Position numbers and translations under genes: made by a program. Under the pieces are notes generated by a model. The model did no database searches and was not told the origin of the DNA. It was given only the letters and a program-made list of their open reading frames with translations. From assembly GCA_945893145.1 (NCBI GenBank), contig CAMDDZ010000014.1, positions 1-64,000 on the forward strand: DNA of 64,000 nucleotides. The letters are read 5' to 3'. Origin of the DNA: Rhodoplanes serenus (lineage in GTDB: Bacteria; Pseudomonadota; Alphaproteobacteria; Rhizobiales; Xanthobacteraceae). Shown here one piece after another: positions 17,056-25,413 of the stretch; position 1 is the first letter of the stretch, and each line of letters starts with the position of its first letter.

Positions 17056-18014
17056 GGCCGGTGGCCGAGATCGCGCAGCGCCGCGGATAGCGCACGTGGC
17101 AGCGGGGTGTGCGGCACGTTGCCGATAGCAGCTCGCAGCTTGTCGCCGGAGATGCGGTGCGGCACGCGCCACAGATATTCCAGCTCGGACATTTCGCGGC
17201 CGATCGCCAGCAATCGCAAGAAGGTCTTGAGCATCCACCAGCTCATGCGCCGGGCGTTGTACTTCTGCCGCGTGACGTCCTCGATGCCGCTGATGAGCTG
17301 GCGTCCGGTCACCGCGTGGCCGGAGAAGCCAAAGGTCTCGAACGGCGCGAAATCCGCGCGCATGGCGGCGAGCCGCACCAGCGCCGTGGTGAAGTCGGGC
17401 AGGTAGGCCCATTCGTGCACGACCTCCTCGGGGCCCGGATATGTGATGCGGCCACGCTCCAGGTCTTTCAGGATCACCAGGTCGAGCCAGGAGCCACGGC
17501 CGGCTCCGAAGAAGTCGCCGGCGCGCAGCACGATGGCGCGCATGCCGCGGTCGCAGGCCTCCTGGATGCGCTGCTCCATCTCGACGCGCATTTTTCCCTT
17601 GCGGGTGGTGGGCTGCATCGGCGTGCTTTCGTCGAGCACCGGCGGCATGCCCTTGCCGAAATTCCAGACGCTGCCGGGAAACATCAGGGTGGCGCCATTG
17701 CTCTCGGCCACCGCAATGGCGCCGTAGGTGAGCGACAGGGCGTTGCGCCGCCACTCGGTGATGACCGGATTGAAGGCGTTGAGCACGACATCGCAGCCTT
17801 GCCCCGCGGCGACCGCCTCGTCCCGCGTCACCGCCTCGACGGGCTCGACGCCTTTAGGGACAAAGCTCGACCGGCCGGGCCGCACCAGGCCCTTCACGGT
17901 CCAGCCGGCATCGCGAAACGCCTCCGCCGCCGCAAAGCCGAGCCGTCCGCGGGCCCCCAGCACCAGGATGCGGCCGGTGCTATTCTTCTGCGCCACGTTT
18001 TCGATCTCCCCCAT
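17052..18014 (-). CDS. NAD(P)-binding epimerase/NmrA-like protein
   Basis: The protein of 320 residues has an N-terminal Rossmann motif ILVLGARGRLGFAAAEAF. It also has a sugar-epimerase-like middle section (TLMFPGSVWNFG, where a Tyr/Lys catalytic pair is not evident) and AIVLRAGDFFGAGRGSWLDLVILKDLERGRITYPG. This fits atypical short-chain reductases of the NmrA/extended SDR group. The missing YxxxK suggests a binding or sensing role or an unusual catalyst (inference). It is translationally coupled (ATGA, 4-bp overlap) to the DctP-like gene, so the two products probably act together. Confidence 0.78.
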   Translation of the reverse strand: MGEIENVAQKNSTGRILVLGARGRLGFAAAEAFRDAGWTVKGLVRPGRSSFVPKGVEPVEAVTRDEAVAAGQGCDVVLNAFNPVITEWRRNALSLTYGAIAVAESNGATLMFPGSVWNFGKGMPPVLDESTPMQPTTRKGKMRVEMEQRIQEACDRGMRAIVLRAGDFFGAGRGSWLDLVILKDLERGRITYPGPEEVVHEWAYLPDFTTALVRLAAMRADFAPFETFGFSGHAVTGRQLISGIEDVTRQKYNARRMSWWMLKTFLRLLAIGREMSELEYLWRVPHRISGDKLRAAIGNVPHTPLPRALSAALRDLGHRP

Positions 18015-18029
18015 AGGATTTAAGCACCT

Positions 18030-18650
18030 ATGCCGCCGATGCCCGAACTCGACAAGTCCGCCCTCGCGCGCCTCGCCTTCTGGTCTGGCAACATGACCAT
18101 GATCAACGAATCCAAGATGTCCTGGCCCGGCTTCTCCTACACCGAACCGGAGTTCGCGCGCATGGCCGTTCTCGCCGAAGCGGTCACGCCCGGCGCCTTT
18201 GCGCGCTATCTCGCCATCAACACCGTTGTGTTCATTGCGCTAGCGGGCCTCGCGATCGTGGGATTTTTTTTGCCGCTCATCATCGTGCTGTTCCCCAACC
18301 CGGCCGAAATGACGCCGCTGCCGTTCGTGCTGATCCTGGCGGCGACCTGCTTGCTGGCCATCGGGATCGGCCTGCCGATCTCGATGCGAGTTGCCGCTTG
18401 GGGTTCGACCAGCGACGAGATGCGCGCGCAGCTCACCGCCCGTCCGGGCGATGCCGAACTCGCCGCCAAGGCCGCGCATCAGATCACGCGCATGACGGTG
18501 ATCATGTGCGGCTTGCTGGTCCCCGGCGTACTGTTGTGGATCGCGTTCGACATCAAAGGCGGCCCGATCATCACGGCGCTGAAATGGGTCGCGGCCGGGC
18601 TGATGGGCGCTTCGATGGCGCACACCGCTCTCACCCGGCGCAAGGGCTGA
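18030..18650 (+). CDS. Hypothetical membrane protein (206 aa)
   Basis: A cytoplasmic N-terminus of about 55 residues is followed by hydrophobic segments near 60-85 (TVVFIALAGLAIVGFFLPLIIVLF), 98-120 (PFVLILAATCLLAIGIGLPISM), 155-175 (MTVIMCGLLVPGVLLWIAF) and 183-200. A short soluble loop, STSDEMRAQLTARPGDAELAAKAAHQITRM, joins the two hairpins. I do not recognise the family. It is divergent from the NAD-binding protein gene, with only 15 bp between the starts. Confidence 0.7.
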   Translation: MPPMPELDKSALARLAFWSGNMTMINESKMSWPGFSYTEPEFARMAVLAEAVTPGAFARYLAINTVVFIALAGLAIVGFFLPLIIVLFPNPAEMTPLPFVLILAATCLLAIGIGLPISMRVAAWGSTSDEMRAQLTARPGDAELAAKAAHQITRMTVIMCGLLVPGVLLWIAFDIKGGPIITALKWVAAGLMGASMAHTALTRRKG

Positions 18651-18734
18651 TGGCGCATCGCCGACGGGCGTTGCAAAATTAATACCCGCTGCTAGCTAAC
18701 AACGGGGCGCCGCAGACAATTCCGAGGACTGCCG

Positions 18735-18929
18735 ATGGGCGAATTCATGTCGCATTATGCCGTTCCGATCGCCATCGGCGCGGTTGCCATAGTCCTGGTG
18801 CTGGGCCTGATCAACATGATGCGCGGCGGCTCGCCCAACACGTCGCAGAAGCTGATGCGGCTGCGCGTGCTGCTGCAATTCGTGGCCATCATCGTCATCA
18901 TGGCGACGATCTGGCTGATGCGGGGCTAG
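18735..18929 (+). CDS. Twin-transmembrane HIG1-domain protein
   Basis: This 64-residue protein has two hydrophobic helices joined by a loop with NMMRGGSPNTSQKLMRLRVLLQF, the conserved core of the HIG1 (hypoxia-induced gene 1) domain. In mitochondria such proteins associate with cytochrome oxidase and respiratory supercomplexes; in alphaproteobacteria the role is less clear but probably similar. The gene precedes the cobalamin adenosyltransferase on the same strand with a 96-bp gap, a small run of plus-strand genes continuing into the rhomboids. Confidence 0.85.
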   Translation: MGEFMSHYAVPIAIGAVAIVLVLGLINMMRGGSPNTSQKLMRLRVLLQFVAIIVIMATIWLMRG

Positions 18930-19025
18930 GGCTCGGACGGGGCTTCTCCGTCAATCGGTTCCGGGCCACAATCGACTCGCATAGATTGCCGATTTGGCAG
19001 CCGGCTCTCGGCGCCCGGAGACGCC

Positions 19026-19598
19026 ATGGTCGTATTGAACCGCATCTACACGCGCACCGGCGATGACGGCACCACCTCGCTCGGCTCGGGCGCGCGGCGC
19101 AAGAAATACGACCTTCGGGTTTCGGCCTACGGCACGCTCGACGAAGTCAACGCGGTGATCGGGATGGCGCGCTTGCACGCGGCTGGTGACGCCGCGCTCG
19201 ACTTAGCTCTCGCACGCATCCAGAACGATCTGTTCGACGTCGAGGCCGATCTGTGTCTGTCCGAGAAAGGCCCGGGCGGCGCGCGGCTGACCGTCACCGA
19301 CGCGCAAGTCGAGTGGATCGAAAGCGAGATCGACCGCTTCAACGCGGAGCTTGCGCCGTTGCGGTCGTTCGTGTTGCCGGGCGGAAGCGCCGCCGCGGCC
19401 TATTTGCATCTGGCGCGCACGGTCTGCCGTCGCGCCGAGCGCATCATGGTCGAGTTGCGGGACCAACCGGACGAGACCGTCACCGACGCCTCGCTCAGAT
19501 ATGTCAATCGGCTGTCGGATTTCTTGTTCGTCGCGAGCCGGCACGCCAACGACAAAGGCAAACGCGACGTGCTCTGGGCGCCGGGGCAAAATCGCTGA
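19026..19598 (+). CDS. pduO: ATP:cob(I)alamin adenosyltransferase (PduO type)
   Basis: The enzyme makes adenosylcobalamin, the cofactor of Ecm encoded 10 kb upstream. The 190-residue length fits the PduO/MMAB type. Conserved features are the N-terminal RIYTRTGDDGTTSLGSGARRKKYDLRVSAYGTLDEVNAVIG (ATP-binding P-loop-like segment), FVLPGGSAAAAYLHLARTVCRRAER and YVNRLSDFLFVASRHAN. The start at ATG 19026 gives the motif at the very N-terminus as usual. It is followed 24 bp later by the first rhomboid gene. Other cobalamin biosynthesis genes are not in the window. Confidence 0.95.
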   Translation: MVVLNRIYTRTGDDGTTSLGSGARRKKYDLRVSAYGTLDEVNAVIGMARLHAAGDAALDLALARIQNDLFDVEADLCLSEKGPGGARLTVTDAQVEWIESEIDRFNAELAPLRSFVLPGGSAAAAYLHLARTVCRRAERIMVELRDQPDETVTDASLRYVNRLSDFLFVASRHANDKGKRDVLWAPGQNR

Positions 19599-19622
19599 TA
19601 CGGGTGGGGTTGGGGGGAGTCG

Positions 19623-20327
19623 ATGGTCTTTCCGATGTTCGACGAGAATCCGTTCAAGAAGCCGAAGTGGCCCTACGTGACTTGGGCGATCATCGTGCTC
19701 AACGTCGTGATCTTCGTGTTTCAGGCGAGCGCGCCTGACGAAACCCAACGCGCCATCTTGGCGTCGTTCGCGGCGGTGCCGGCGGCGGTGAGCCGCGACG
19801 TTTCTTCAAGCGTGCTGCCGGAGCTGACGCTGGTCACCAGCATGTTTCTGCACGGCGGCTGGGAACACCTGCTCGGCAACATGGTCTATCTGTGGGTGTT
19901 CGGCGATGACATCGAGGAGGCGCTCGGGCCGCTGCGCTACATCGTGTTCTATCTCGGCTGCGGCATCATGGCGGCGCTGGCATTCATCGCGTTCAATGCC
20001 CATTCGACCGTGCCGCTGGTCGGCGCGTCGGGCGCGATCTCCGGTGTGCTCGCCGCCTATATGATGATCCGTCCCTGCGCCAAGGTTTCGGTGTTCGTGC
20101 TGCGCGTGGTGCTACGTGTCCGCGCCTATTGGGTGATCGGTCTCTGGGTGCTGTTGCAGGTTTTCTTTTTCGCCAGCGCCGACGATAGCGACAACGTCGC
20201 CTACCTCGCGCACCTCGGCGGACTGGTTGCCGGCGTCGTCCTGCTGTTCGGGCTGAAGCCGGACGGGTTGCGCCTGTTCCAGTGCATCGGCGAGGGCGAT
20301 ACATTCAGCAGCGTTTTTGGACGCTGA
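19623..20327 (+). CDS. Rhomboid family intramembrane serine protease (copy 1)
   Basis: The 234-residue membrane protein has the rhomboid catalytic Ser in PLVGASGAISGVLAAYM (GASG) and the catalytic His in VAYLAHLGGLVAGVVLLFG. The conserved helix-2 motif is MFLHGGWEHLLGNMVYLWVFGDDIE, where the His-Asn pair stabilises the active site. N-terminal FPMFDENPFKK resembles the start of the next gene. It is one of two adjacent rhomboids separated by 33 bp, probably a tandem duplication, with diverged loops. Substrates are unknown. Confidence 0.93.
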   Translation: MVFPMFDENPFKKPKWPYVTWAIIVLNVVIFVFQASAPDETQRAILASFAAVPAAVSRDVSSSVLPELTLVTSMFLHGGWEHLLGNMVYLWVFGDDIEEALGPLRYIVFYLGCGIMAALAFIAFNAHSTVPLVGASGAISGVLAAYMMIRPCAKVSVFVLRVVLRVRAYWVIGLWVLLQVFFFASADDSDNVAYLAHLGGLVAGVVLLFGLKPDGLRLFQCIGEGDTFSSVFGR

Positions 20328-20360
20328 CGTTTAGAATTCGCAAGGCGCGAGGCCCATTCC

Positions 20361-21104
20361 ATGGTGATGCCGCTGTTCGACGAGGGCCCGACCGAGCGGT
20401 CGATGCGGCCGTACGCGACCTACGGGCTGATGGCTGCCAACATCTTGGTTTTTCTTTACCAATGCGCGCTCGATACGCAGAGCAATAACATCTTCGAATA
20501 CACTTTTGGCGCGACGCCCGCCGCGCTGAGCGGCAACAACATCGACATTCCGCTGTTCGCGCCGCTGCTGACGCTGATCACCTATCAGTTCCTGCACGCC
20601 GACTTTTTCCACATCGGCTCCAACATGCTGTTCCTCTGGGTCTTCGGCGACAATGTCGAGGACACGATGGGGCCGGGGCGGTACCTCGCATTTTATTTCA
20701 TGTGCGGCATTGCGGGCGGGCTCGCACAGACCGCAATCGATCCGCGCTCGCTGATTCCGCTGGTTGGCGCCTCGGGGGCGATCTCGGGCGTGGTTGCGGC
20801 CTACCTGATGGTGCGGCCCTGCGCCAAAGTCGGCGTCTTCATTTTCATCTATGTGTGGAGGATCAGCGCCTATTGGGTGCTGGGCAGCTTCGTGGCGACG
20901 CAGCTTCTCCACCTCGGCCGCACCGATGCCTCGGACAACGTCGCCTATTGGTGTCACATCGGCGGGCTATTGGCCGGTGCCGTGTTGTACCCGCTGCTGC
21001 GTCACCGGCACGTCGAGCTGTTCCAGTGTGTCCGGCGGCGGGATGATGAAGCGCCACCGCCGTTGCCCGGTACGACGCCGCTTCCAGGGGCGCCGCCGTC
21101 CTGA
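20361..21104 (+). CDS. Rhomboid family intramembrane serine protease (copy 2)
   Basis: This 247-residue paralogue of the preceding gene has catalytic Ser in PLVGASGAISGVVAAYLMVRPCAKVGVF and His in VAYWCHIGGLLAGAVLYPLL. The helix-2 element is QFLHADFFHIGSNMLFLWVFGDNVEDTMGP. Both copies share the unusual GASGAISGV.AAY.M.RPCAKV block, supporting recent common ancestry. It differs by a proline-rich C-terminal tail (APPPLPGTTPLPGAPPS). It is presumably cotranscribed with copy 1. Confidence 0.93.
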   Translation: MVMPLFDEGPTERSMRPYATYGLMAANILVFLYQCALDTQSNNIFEYTFGATPAALSGNNIDIPLFAPLLTLITYQFLHADFFHIGSNMLFLWVFGDNVEDTMGPGRYLAFYFMCGIAGGLAQTAIDPRSLIPLVGASGAISGVVAAYLMVRPCAKVGVFIFIYVWRISAYWVLGSFVATQLLHLGRTDASDNVAYWCHIGGLLAGAVLYPLLRHRHVELFQCVRRRDDEAPPPLPGTTPLPGAPPS

Positions 21105-21202
21105 GCGTCGTTGACCCCGGAGGGGTCGGCCATTAGGGTGCGCCGCACCAAATTCCAGGCCCAAATACTGGGGCGGGCCGGCCTGCGGAGCAGTTCCAGC
21201 AC

Positions 21203-21952
21203 ATGAAAATTCTCGTGCCCGTCAAGCGGGTGGTCGATAAGGACATCAAGATACGCGTCAAAGCGGACGGCTCGGGCGTCGAGCTCGCCAACGTCAAGAT
21301 GTCGATGAATCCGTTTGACGAGATCGCGGTCGAAGAGGCGATCCGGCTGAAAGAGGCCGGCAAGGCGACCGAGATCATCGCGATTTCGGTCGGGCCGCAG
21401 CAAGCCGCGGAAACGATCCGCACCGCGCTCGCCATGGGCGCCGACCGCGGCATCCTGGTGAAGGTCGAAGGCGCGGTCGAGCCGCTGGCGGTGGCGAAAA
21501 TCCTCAAAGCCGTGGTCGATGCCGAGAAGCCGGGCCTCGTTATCCTGGGCAAGCAGGCGATCGACGACGACTGCAATCAGACCGGCCAGATGCTCGCCGC
21601 TCTCACCGGCTGGCCGCAGGGCACCTTCGCCTCCAAGCTCGCGGTCGATGGCGACAGCATCCAGGTCACGCGTGAGGTCGATGGCGGCCTGCAAACCGTG
21701 AAGCTGAAAGGCCCGGCGATCGTGACCACCGATCTGCGATTGAACGAGCCGCGTTACGCCAGCCTGCCGAACATCATGAAGGCGAAGAAGAAGCCGATCG
21801 ATGAAAAGACGCCGGACGCCTATGGGGTCGATGTGAAGCCGCGGCTCGAAGTGGTGAAGACCCTCGAGCCGCCGAGCCGCAAGGCCGGCGTCAAGGTCGG
21901 TTCGCCTGCCGAGCTGGTCGGCAAACTGAAAGACGCGGGAGTGCTGGGATGA
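21203..21952 (+). CDS. etfB: Electron transfer flavoprotein beta subunit
   Basis: EtfB with EtfA shuttles electrons from acyl-CoA dehydrogenases (including Mcd here) to ETF-ubiquinone oxidoreductase. It has 249 residues starting [20 protein letters not shown]. It contains the family blocks [63 protein letters not shown] (AMP-site region) and the EtfB signature [26 protein letters not shown]. It overlaps etfA by 4 bp (ATGA). Confidence 0.97.
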   Translation: MKILVPVKRVVDKDIKIRVKADGSGVELANVKMSMNPFDEIAVEEAIRLKEAGKATEIIAISVGPQQAAETIRTALAMGADRGILVKVEGAVEPLAVAKILKAVVDAEKPGLVILGKQAIDDDCNQTGQMLAALTGWPQGTFASKLAVDGDSIQVTREVDGGLQTVKLKGPAIVTTDLRLNEPRYASLPNIMKAKKKPIDEKTPDAYGVDVKPRLEVVKTLEPPSRKAGVKVGSPAELVGKLKDAGVLG

Positions 21953-22893
21953 CCGCGCTGCTGATTGCCGAGCACGACAACAAGTCGCTGAAGGATTCCA
22001 CCAACAAGGCGCTGACCGCCGCGAAGGCGCTCGGCGGCGACGTGCATATTCTGGTCGCTGGCGCCGGTGCGAAGGCCGTGGCCGATGCCGCAGCCAAACT
22101 CGACGGCGTGAAGAAGGTGCTGCTGGCCGACGCTCCGGCCTACCAGCATGGGCTGGCGGAGCCGCTGGCCGCGCTGATCGTATCGCTCGCGGGCGCTTAT
22201 GACGCGATCGTGGCGCCTGCCACGACCGGCGGAAAAAACGTCATGCCGCGGGTCGCAGCCCTGCTCGACGTCATGCAAATCTCTGATGTCAGCAAGGTCC
22301 TCGGCCCCGACACATTCGAGCGTCCGGTCTATGCCGGCAACGCGATCCAGGTCGTGAAGTCGAAGGACGCCAAGAAGGTGCTCACGGTGCGCACTTCGAC
22401 CTTCCCGGCGGCGGGGGAGGGTGGCTCGGCGCCGGTCGAGACCGTGACGCCGGTGGCGGACCCTGGCATTTCGTCCTTTGTCGGTGAGGCGCTGTCGAAG
22501 AGCGACCGGCCGGAGCTGACCTCCGCCAGGATCATCATCTCGGGCGGCCGCGCCATGCAGAGCCGCGACAACTTCACCAAGTACATCGAGCCGGTTGCCG
22601 ACAAACTCGGCGCCGCGGTCGGCGCGTCGCGCGCCGCCGTCGATGCCGGCTACGCGCCGAACGACTGGCAGGTCGGGCAGACCGGCAAGGTGGTGGCGCC
22701 GGAGCTCTACATCGCGGTTGGGATTTCCGGCGCGATCCAGCATCTCGCCGGTATGAAGGACTCCAAGGTGATCGTTGCCATCAACAAGGACGAAGAGGCG
22801 CCGATCTTCCAGGTCGCCGACTACGGGCTGGTGGCGGACCTCTATCAGGCGCTGCCGGAACTCGGCGCCGAACTGGACAAGATCAAGCGCTGA
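21949..22893 (+). CDS. etfA: Electron transfer flavoprotein alpha subunit
   Basis: EtfA has 314 residues. The N-terminal part ([36 protein letters not shown]) and the FAD-binding C-terminal domain with [75 protein letters not shown] are diagnostic. It is coupled to etfB and followed 38 bp later by the 3-hydroxybutyryl-CoA dehydrogenase gene. The three form an electron-transfer and beta-oxidation operon often seen in Rhizobiales. Confidence 0.97.
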   Translation: MTALLIAEHDNKSLKDSTNKALTAAKALGGDVHILVAGAGAKAVADAAAKLDGVKKVLLADAPAYQHGLAEPLAALIVSLAGAYDAIVAPATTGGKNVMPRVAALLDVMQISDVSKVLGPDTFERPVYAGNAIQVVKSKDAKKVLTVRTSTFPAAGEGGSAPVETVTPVADPGISSFVGEALSKSDRPELTSARIIISGGRAMQSRDNFTKYIEPVADKLGAAVGASRAAVDAGYAPNDWQVGQTGKVVAPELYIAVGISGAIQHLAGMKDSKVIVAINKDEEAPIFQVADYGLVADLYQALPELGAELDKIKR

Positions 22894-22931
22894 AAATCCG
22901 CTAATCTGGGCGGCAGGGGATTTCGGGCATC

Positions 22932-23813
22932 ATGGCGCAGAGCATTCGCAAGGTTGGCGTGGTCGGTGCGGGACAGATGGGCAACGGCATTGCCCATGTC
23001 TGCGCGCTCGCGGGCTTTCCGGTGCTGCTGAACGACACCAGCCCGGCCCGCATCAAGGAGGCGCTTGCGACCATCAACGGCAACATGACGCGCCAGGTCA
23101 GCAAGAACATCATCACCGAAGACCAGCGCAAAGCCGCGTTGAAGAACATCGGCGCGGCGGAAAAGTTCGAGGCCTTCGCCGACTGCGATCTGGTGATCGA
23201 GACCGCGACCGAGAAGGAAGAGGTCAAACGCAAGATCCTGGCCGAGCTTTGCCCGGTGCTGCGGCCCGAGGCGATCCTCGCCACCAACACCTCGTCGATC
23301 TCGATTACGCGGCTCGCCGCTTCGACCGACCGGCCGGAAAAGTTCATCGGTATTCATTTCATGAATCCGGTGCCGTTGATGGAGCTGGTCGAGCTGATCC
23401 GCGGCATCGCCACCGCGGACGGGACCTTCGAGGCATCCAAGGAATTCGTCAAAAAGCTCGGCAAGACCATCGCGGTGGCCGAGGACTTCCCGGCCTTCAT
23501 CGTCAACCGCATTCTGCTGCCGATGATCAACGAGGCGATCTACACGCTCTACGAAGGCGTCGGCAACGTCGAGGGGATCGACACCGCGATGCGGCTTGGC
23601 GCGCACCATCCGATGGGACCGCTGGAGCTTGCCGATTTCATCGGCCTCGATACGTGTTTGTCGGTGATGCAGGTGCTGCACGAGGGCCTCGCCGATTCCA
23701 AATACCGGCCGTGCCCGCTGTTGGTGAAATACGTCGAGGCCGGCTGGCTCGGCCGCAAGGCGCAGCGCGGCTTCTACGATTATCGCGGCGAGAAGCCGGT
23801 GCCGACGCGGTAA
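22932..23813 (+). CDS. hbd: 3-Hydroxybutyryl-CoA dehydrogenase
   Basis: This NAD(P)-dependent enzyme interconverts acetoacetyl-CoA and 3-hydroxybutyryl-CoA. Its 293 residues begin with a Rossmann motif VGVVGAGQMGNGIAHVCALAGF. Conserved catalytic segments include ILATNTSSISITRLA (Ser/Asn), FIGIHFMNPVPLMELVELI (the catalytic His-containing signature) and the C-terminal GAHHPMGPLELADFIGLDT. It fits the FadB/Hbd 3HCDH family in stand-alone form. Together with ccr, it could link the PHB/acetyl-CoA pool to crotonyl-CoA. It is cotranscribed with etfBA on spacing. Confidence 0.95.
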   Translation: MAQSIRKVGVVGAGQMGNGIAHVCALAGFPVLLNDTSPARIKEALATINGNMTRQVSKNIITEDQRKAALKNIGAAEKFEAFADCDLVIETATEKEEVKRKILAELCPVLRPEAILATNTSSISITRLAASTDRPEKFIGIHFMNPVPLMELVELIRGIATADGTFEASKEFVKKLGKTIAVAEDFPAFIVNRILLPMINEAIYTLYEGVGNVEGIDTAMRLGAHHPMGPLELADFIGLDTCLSVMQVLHEGLADSKYRPCPLLVKYVEAGWLGRKAQRGFYDYRGEKPVPTR

Positions 23814-23847
23814 TTACACCGCCACGGAACGCAATCGCGACGCAGCC

Positions 23848-24660
23848 ATGAGCAACGCGCCTTTGACACCGCAAGAGCAAGAACAGGCCGGCCATCCGGT
23901 GACAGCCGCGCCCAAGCTCGTCTGCTACGCGCTGAACGAGTATGCGCCGAAGATCGTGGCAGCACGGCCCGATCGTCAATGGATGGATGCGCAGCCGAAC
24001 CGGCATCCGTACCGTTGCCTGCCGTTGGCAATCGCCAACTCTTATGGCTGGCATCTGTTGTGTCCGACGCCGATCGAGATCGAGTGGAACGGCGGTCCCG
24101 GCCTCGGCGACCTCAAGGTGCGGGCGCTGAAGCCGCTGCAGCCGCCGGGCCGATTGATCGAGACGTTCTGCCGTTCGACCTTCGCGTTCGGCATCGCGAC
24201 CATGTTCATCAATTATATCTTCCAGACCGATCCGGGCTGGGACCTGATGGCGACCGGCCCCGCGAACGAGCCGAAGGACAACGCCTATCCGCTGACCGGC
24301 GTGATCGAGACGTCGTGGCTGCCTTATCCGTTCACGATGAATTGGCAGGTCTTGCGTCCCGGCAAGGTGAGGTTCGAACAGGACGAGCCGTTTTGCTCGA
24401 TCTTTCCGGTCCGGACCAACGCGCTGGTCGACTGCCAGCCGGAGATTCGGAATATCTCGTCCAACGCGGAGCTTGCGGAGCAGGCCAACGCGTTTCGGCT
24501 CAACCGCTTTGACTTTCACTCGCGGTTTTATAGCGGCAACGCCGAGGCAGTGAAGCAGGGTTGGTCCAAACAATACTTCCAGGGCACGCTCCCGGATGGC
24601 ACGCGTGCCGAGGAGCACATCAACAAGCTCCGCCTTAACGAGCCGGAGGACCGGCGGTAA
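23848..24660 (+). CDS. DUF6065-like hypothetical protein
   Basis: This 270-residue soluble protein has no signal peptide. Conspicuous segments are PYRCLPLAIANSYGWHLLCPTPIEIEWNGG, FGIATMFINYIFQTDPGWDLMATGPANEPKDNAYPLTGVIETSWLPYPFTMNWQVLRPG and QDEPFCSIFPV. This aromatic- and proline-rich pattern matches what I know as the DUF6065 family; function is unknown. It follows hbd by 34 bp and may share its transcript, ending at a hairpin terminator. Confidence 0.72.
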   Translation: MSNAPLTPQEQEQAGHPVTAAPKLVCYALNEYAPKIVAARPDRQWMDAQPNRHPYRCLPLAIANSYGWHLLCPTPIEIEWNGGPGLGDLKVRALKPLQPPGRLIETFCRSTFAFGIATMFINYIFQTDPGWDLMATGPANEPKDNAYPLTGVIETSWLPYPFTMNWQVLRPGKVRFEQDEPFCSIFPVRTNALVDCQPEIRNISSNAELAEQANAFRLNRFDFHSRFYSGNAEAVKQGWSKQYFQGTLPDGTRAEEHINKLRLNEPEDRR

Positions 24661-24679
24661 CGCCCGCACAGTCGGCAAC

Positions 24680-24707
24680 AAAAAAGGACGGCTCGCGCCG
24701 CCCTTTT
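24680..24707. terminator. Bidirectional intrinsic terminator
   Basis: The sequence AAAAAAGGACGGC-TCGC-GCCGCCCTTTT forms a GC stem flanked by A and T runs on both sides, so it can stop transcription in either direction. It lies between the convergent DUF6065 and glutathione S-transferase genes. Confidence 0.75.
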
Positions 24708-24727
24708 CGATTCGTATCTGCGTGATG

Positions 24728-25363
24728 TTAGGCCGCAGCGGCCGGCGCTTGGGGCGCGGTCTGGCCCCAGCACGGCAGCGCCGAGACGCGGCCGAACCAT
24801 TCCTGGATGCGCCCGTAAGGGCCGAGCGGGAAGTCCGCCGCCTTGGCGTGGAACAGCGGCGCCGCGATTGAGAAGTCGGCAATTGTGATGTCCTTGCCGA
24901 CTAGGTAGGGCTGCTTCGCCAGATGCGCGTCGAGCACCTTGGCTTCCTTGTTGAAGCATTCGACGCCCTTGGCCACCACCGCCTCATCGGGCGGACCCAT
25001 GTTCAGGAGCTTCTTCACCAGCCGCTGGAACAACAGCGGCTCGCAACCCTCCTTGCCCCAATGCATGAGCGACCAGCTCTGCCAGCGCACGATATCGGCG
25101 CGCGTGCGCGGGTCGTTCGGGAACAGCGAGCTCGGCGTCTTGCTCGCCAGATATTGCAGGATGGCGGTCGACTCCCAGAGCTTGAAGTCGCCGTCGACCA
25201 GCACCGGCGTACGGCCGGTGGGATTGAGCGCAAGGAAGGCCGGCGTGTGCGAGCCGCCCTTGGTCAGATCGACGAATTCGTATTCGAGCGGAATGCCGAG
25301 ATGGGCAGCGACCGCCCGCACTTTCCAGGTGTTCGGTGACGGTGCAAAGCCATAGAGCTTCAT
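24728..25363 (-). CDS. Glutathione S-transferase
   Basis: The 211-residue protein has the thioredoxin-fold N-terminal domain MKLYGFAPSPNTWKVRAVAAHLGIPLEYEFVDLTKGG, the cis-proline region NPTGRTPVLVDGDFKLWESTAILQYLASK (glutathione-binding P-V and E-S motifs) and an all-helical C-terminal domain with DITIADFSIAAPLF. A Ser at about position 9 may be the catalytic residue. It is the last gene of the minus-strand run starting at the ArsR gene, but separated from DUF899 by 50 bp. Confidence 0.92.
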   Translation of the reverse strand: MKLYGFAPSPNTWKVRAVAAHLGIPLEYEFVDLTKGGSHTPAFLALNPTGRTPVLVDGDFKLWESTAILQYLASKTPSSLFPNDPRTRADIVRWQSWSLMHWGKEGCEPLLFQRLVKKLLNMGPPDEAVVAKGVECFNKEAKVLDAHLAKQPYLVGKDITIADFSIAAPLFHAKAADFPLGPYGRIQEWFGRVSALPCWGQTAPQAPAAAA

Positions 25364-25413
25364 AGTTTGACTCCCACGTTGGTTGGATAATTTTCAAGGT
25401 CTCAGTCGTTCGA

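Noticed and set aside
16144-17754. Long form (536 codons) of the DctP-like ORF
   Set aside because: The first 230 codons are an off-frame reading of the NAD-binding gene; the ATG at 17055 starts the family match.
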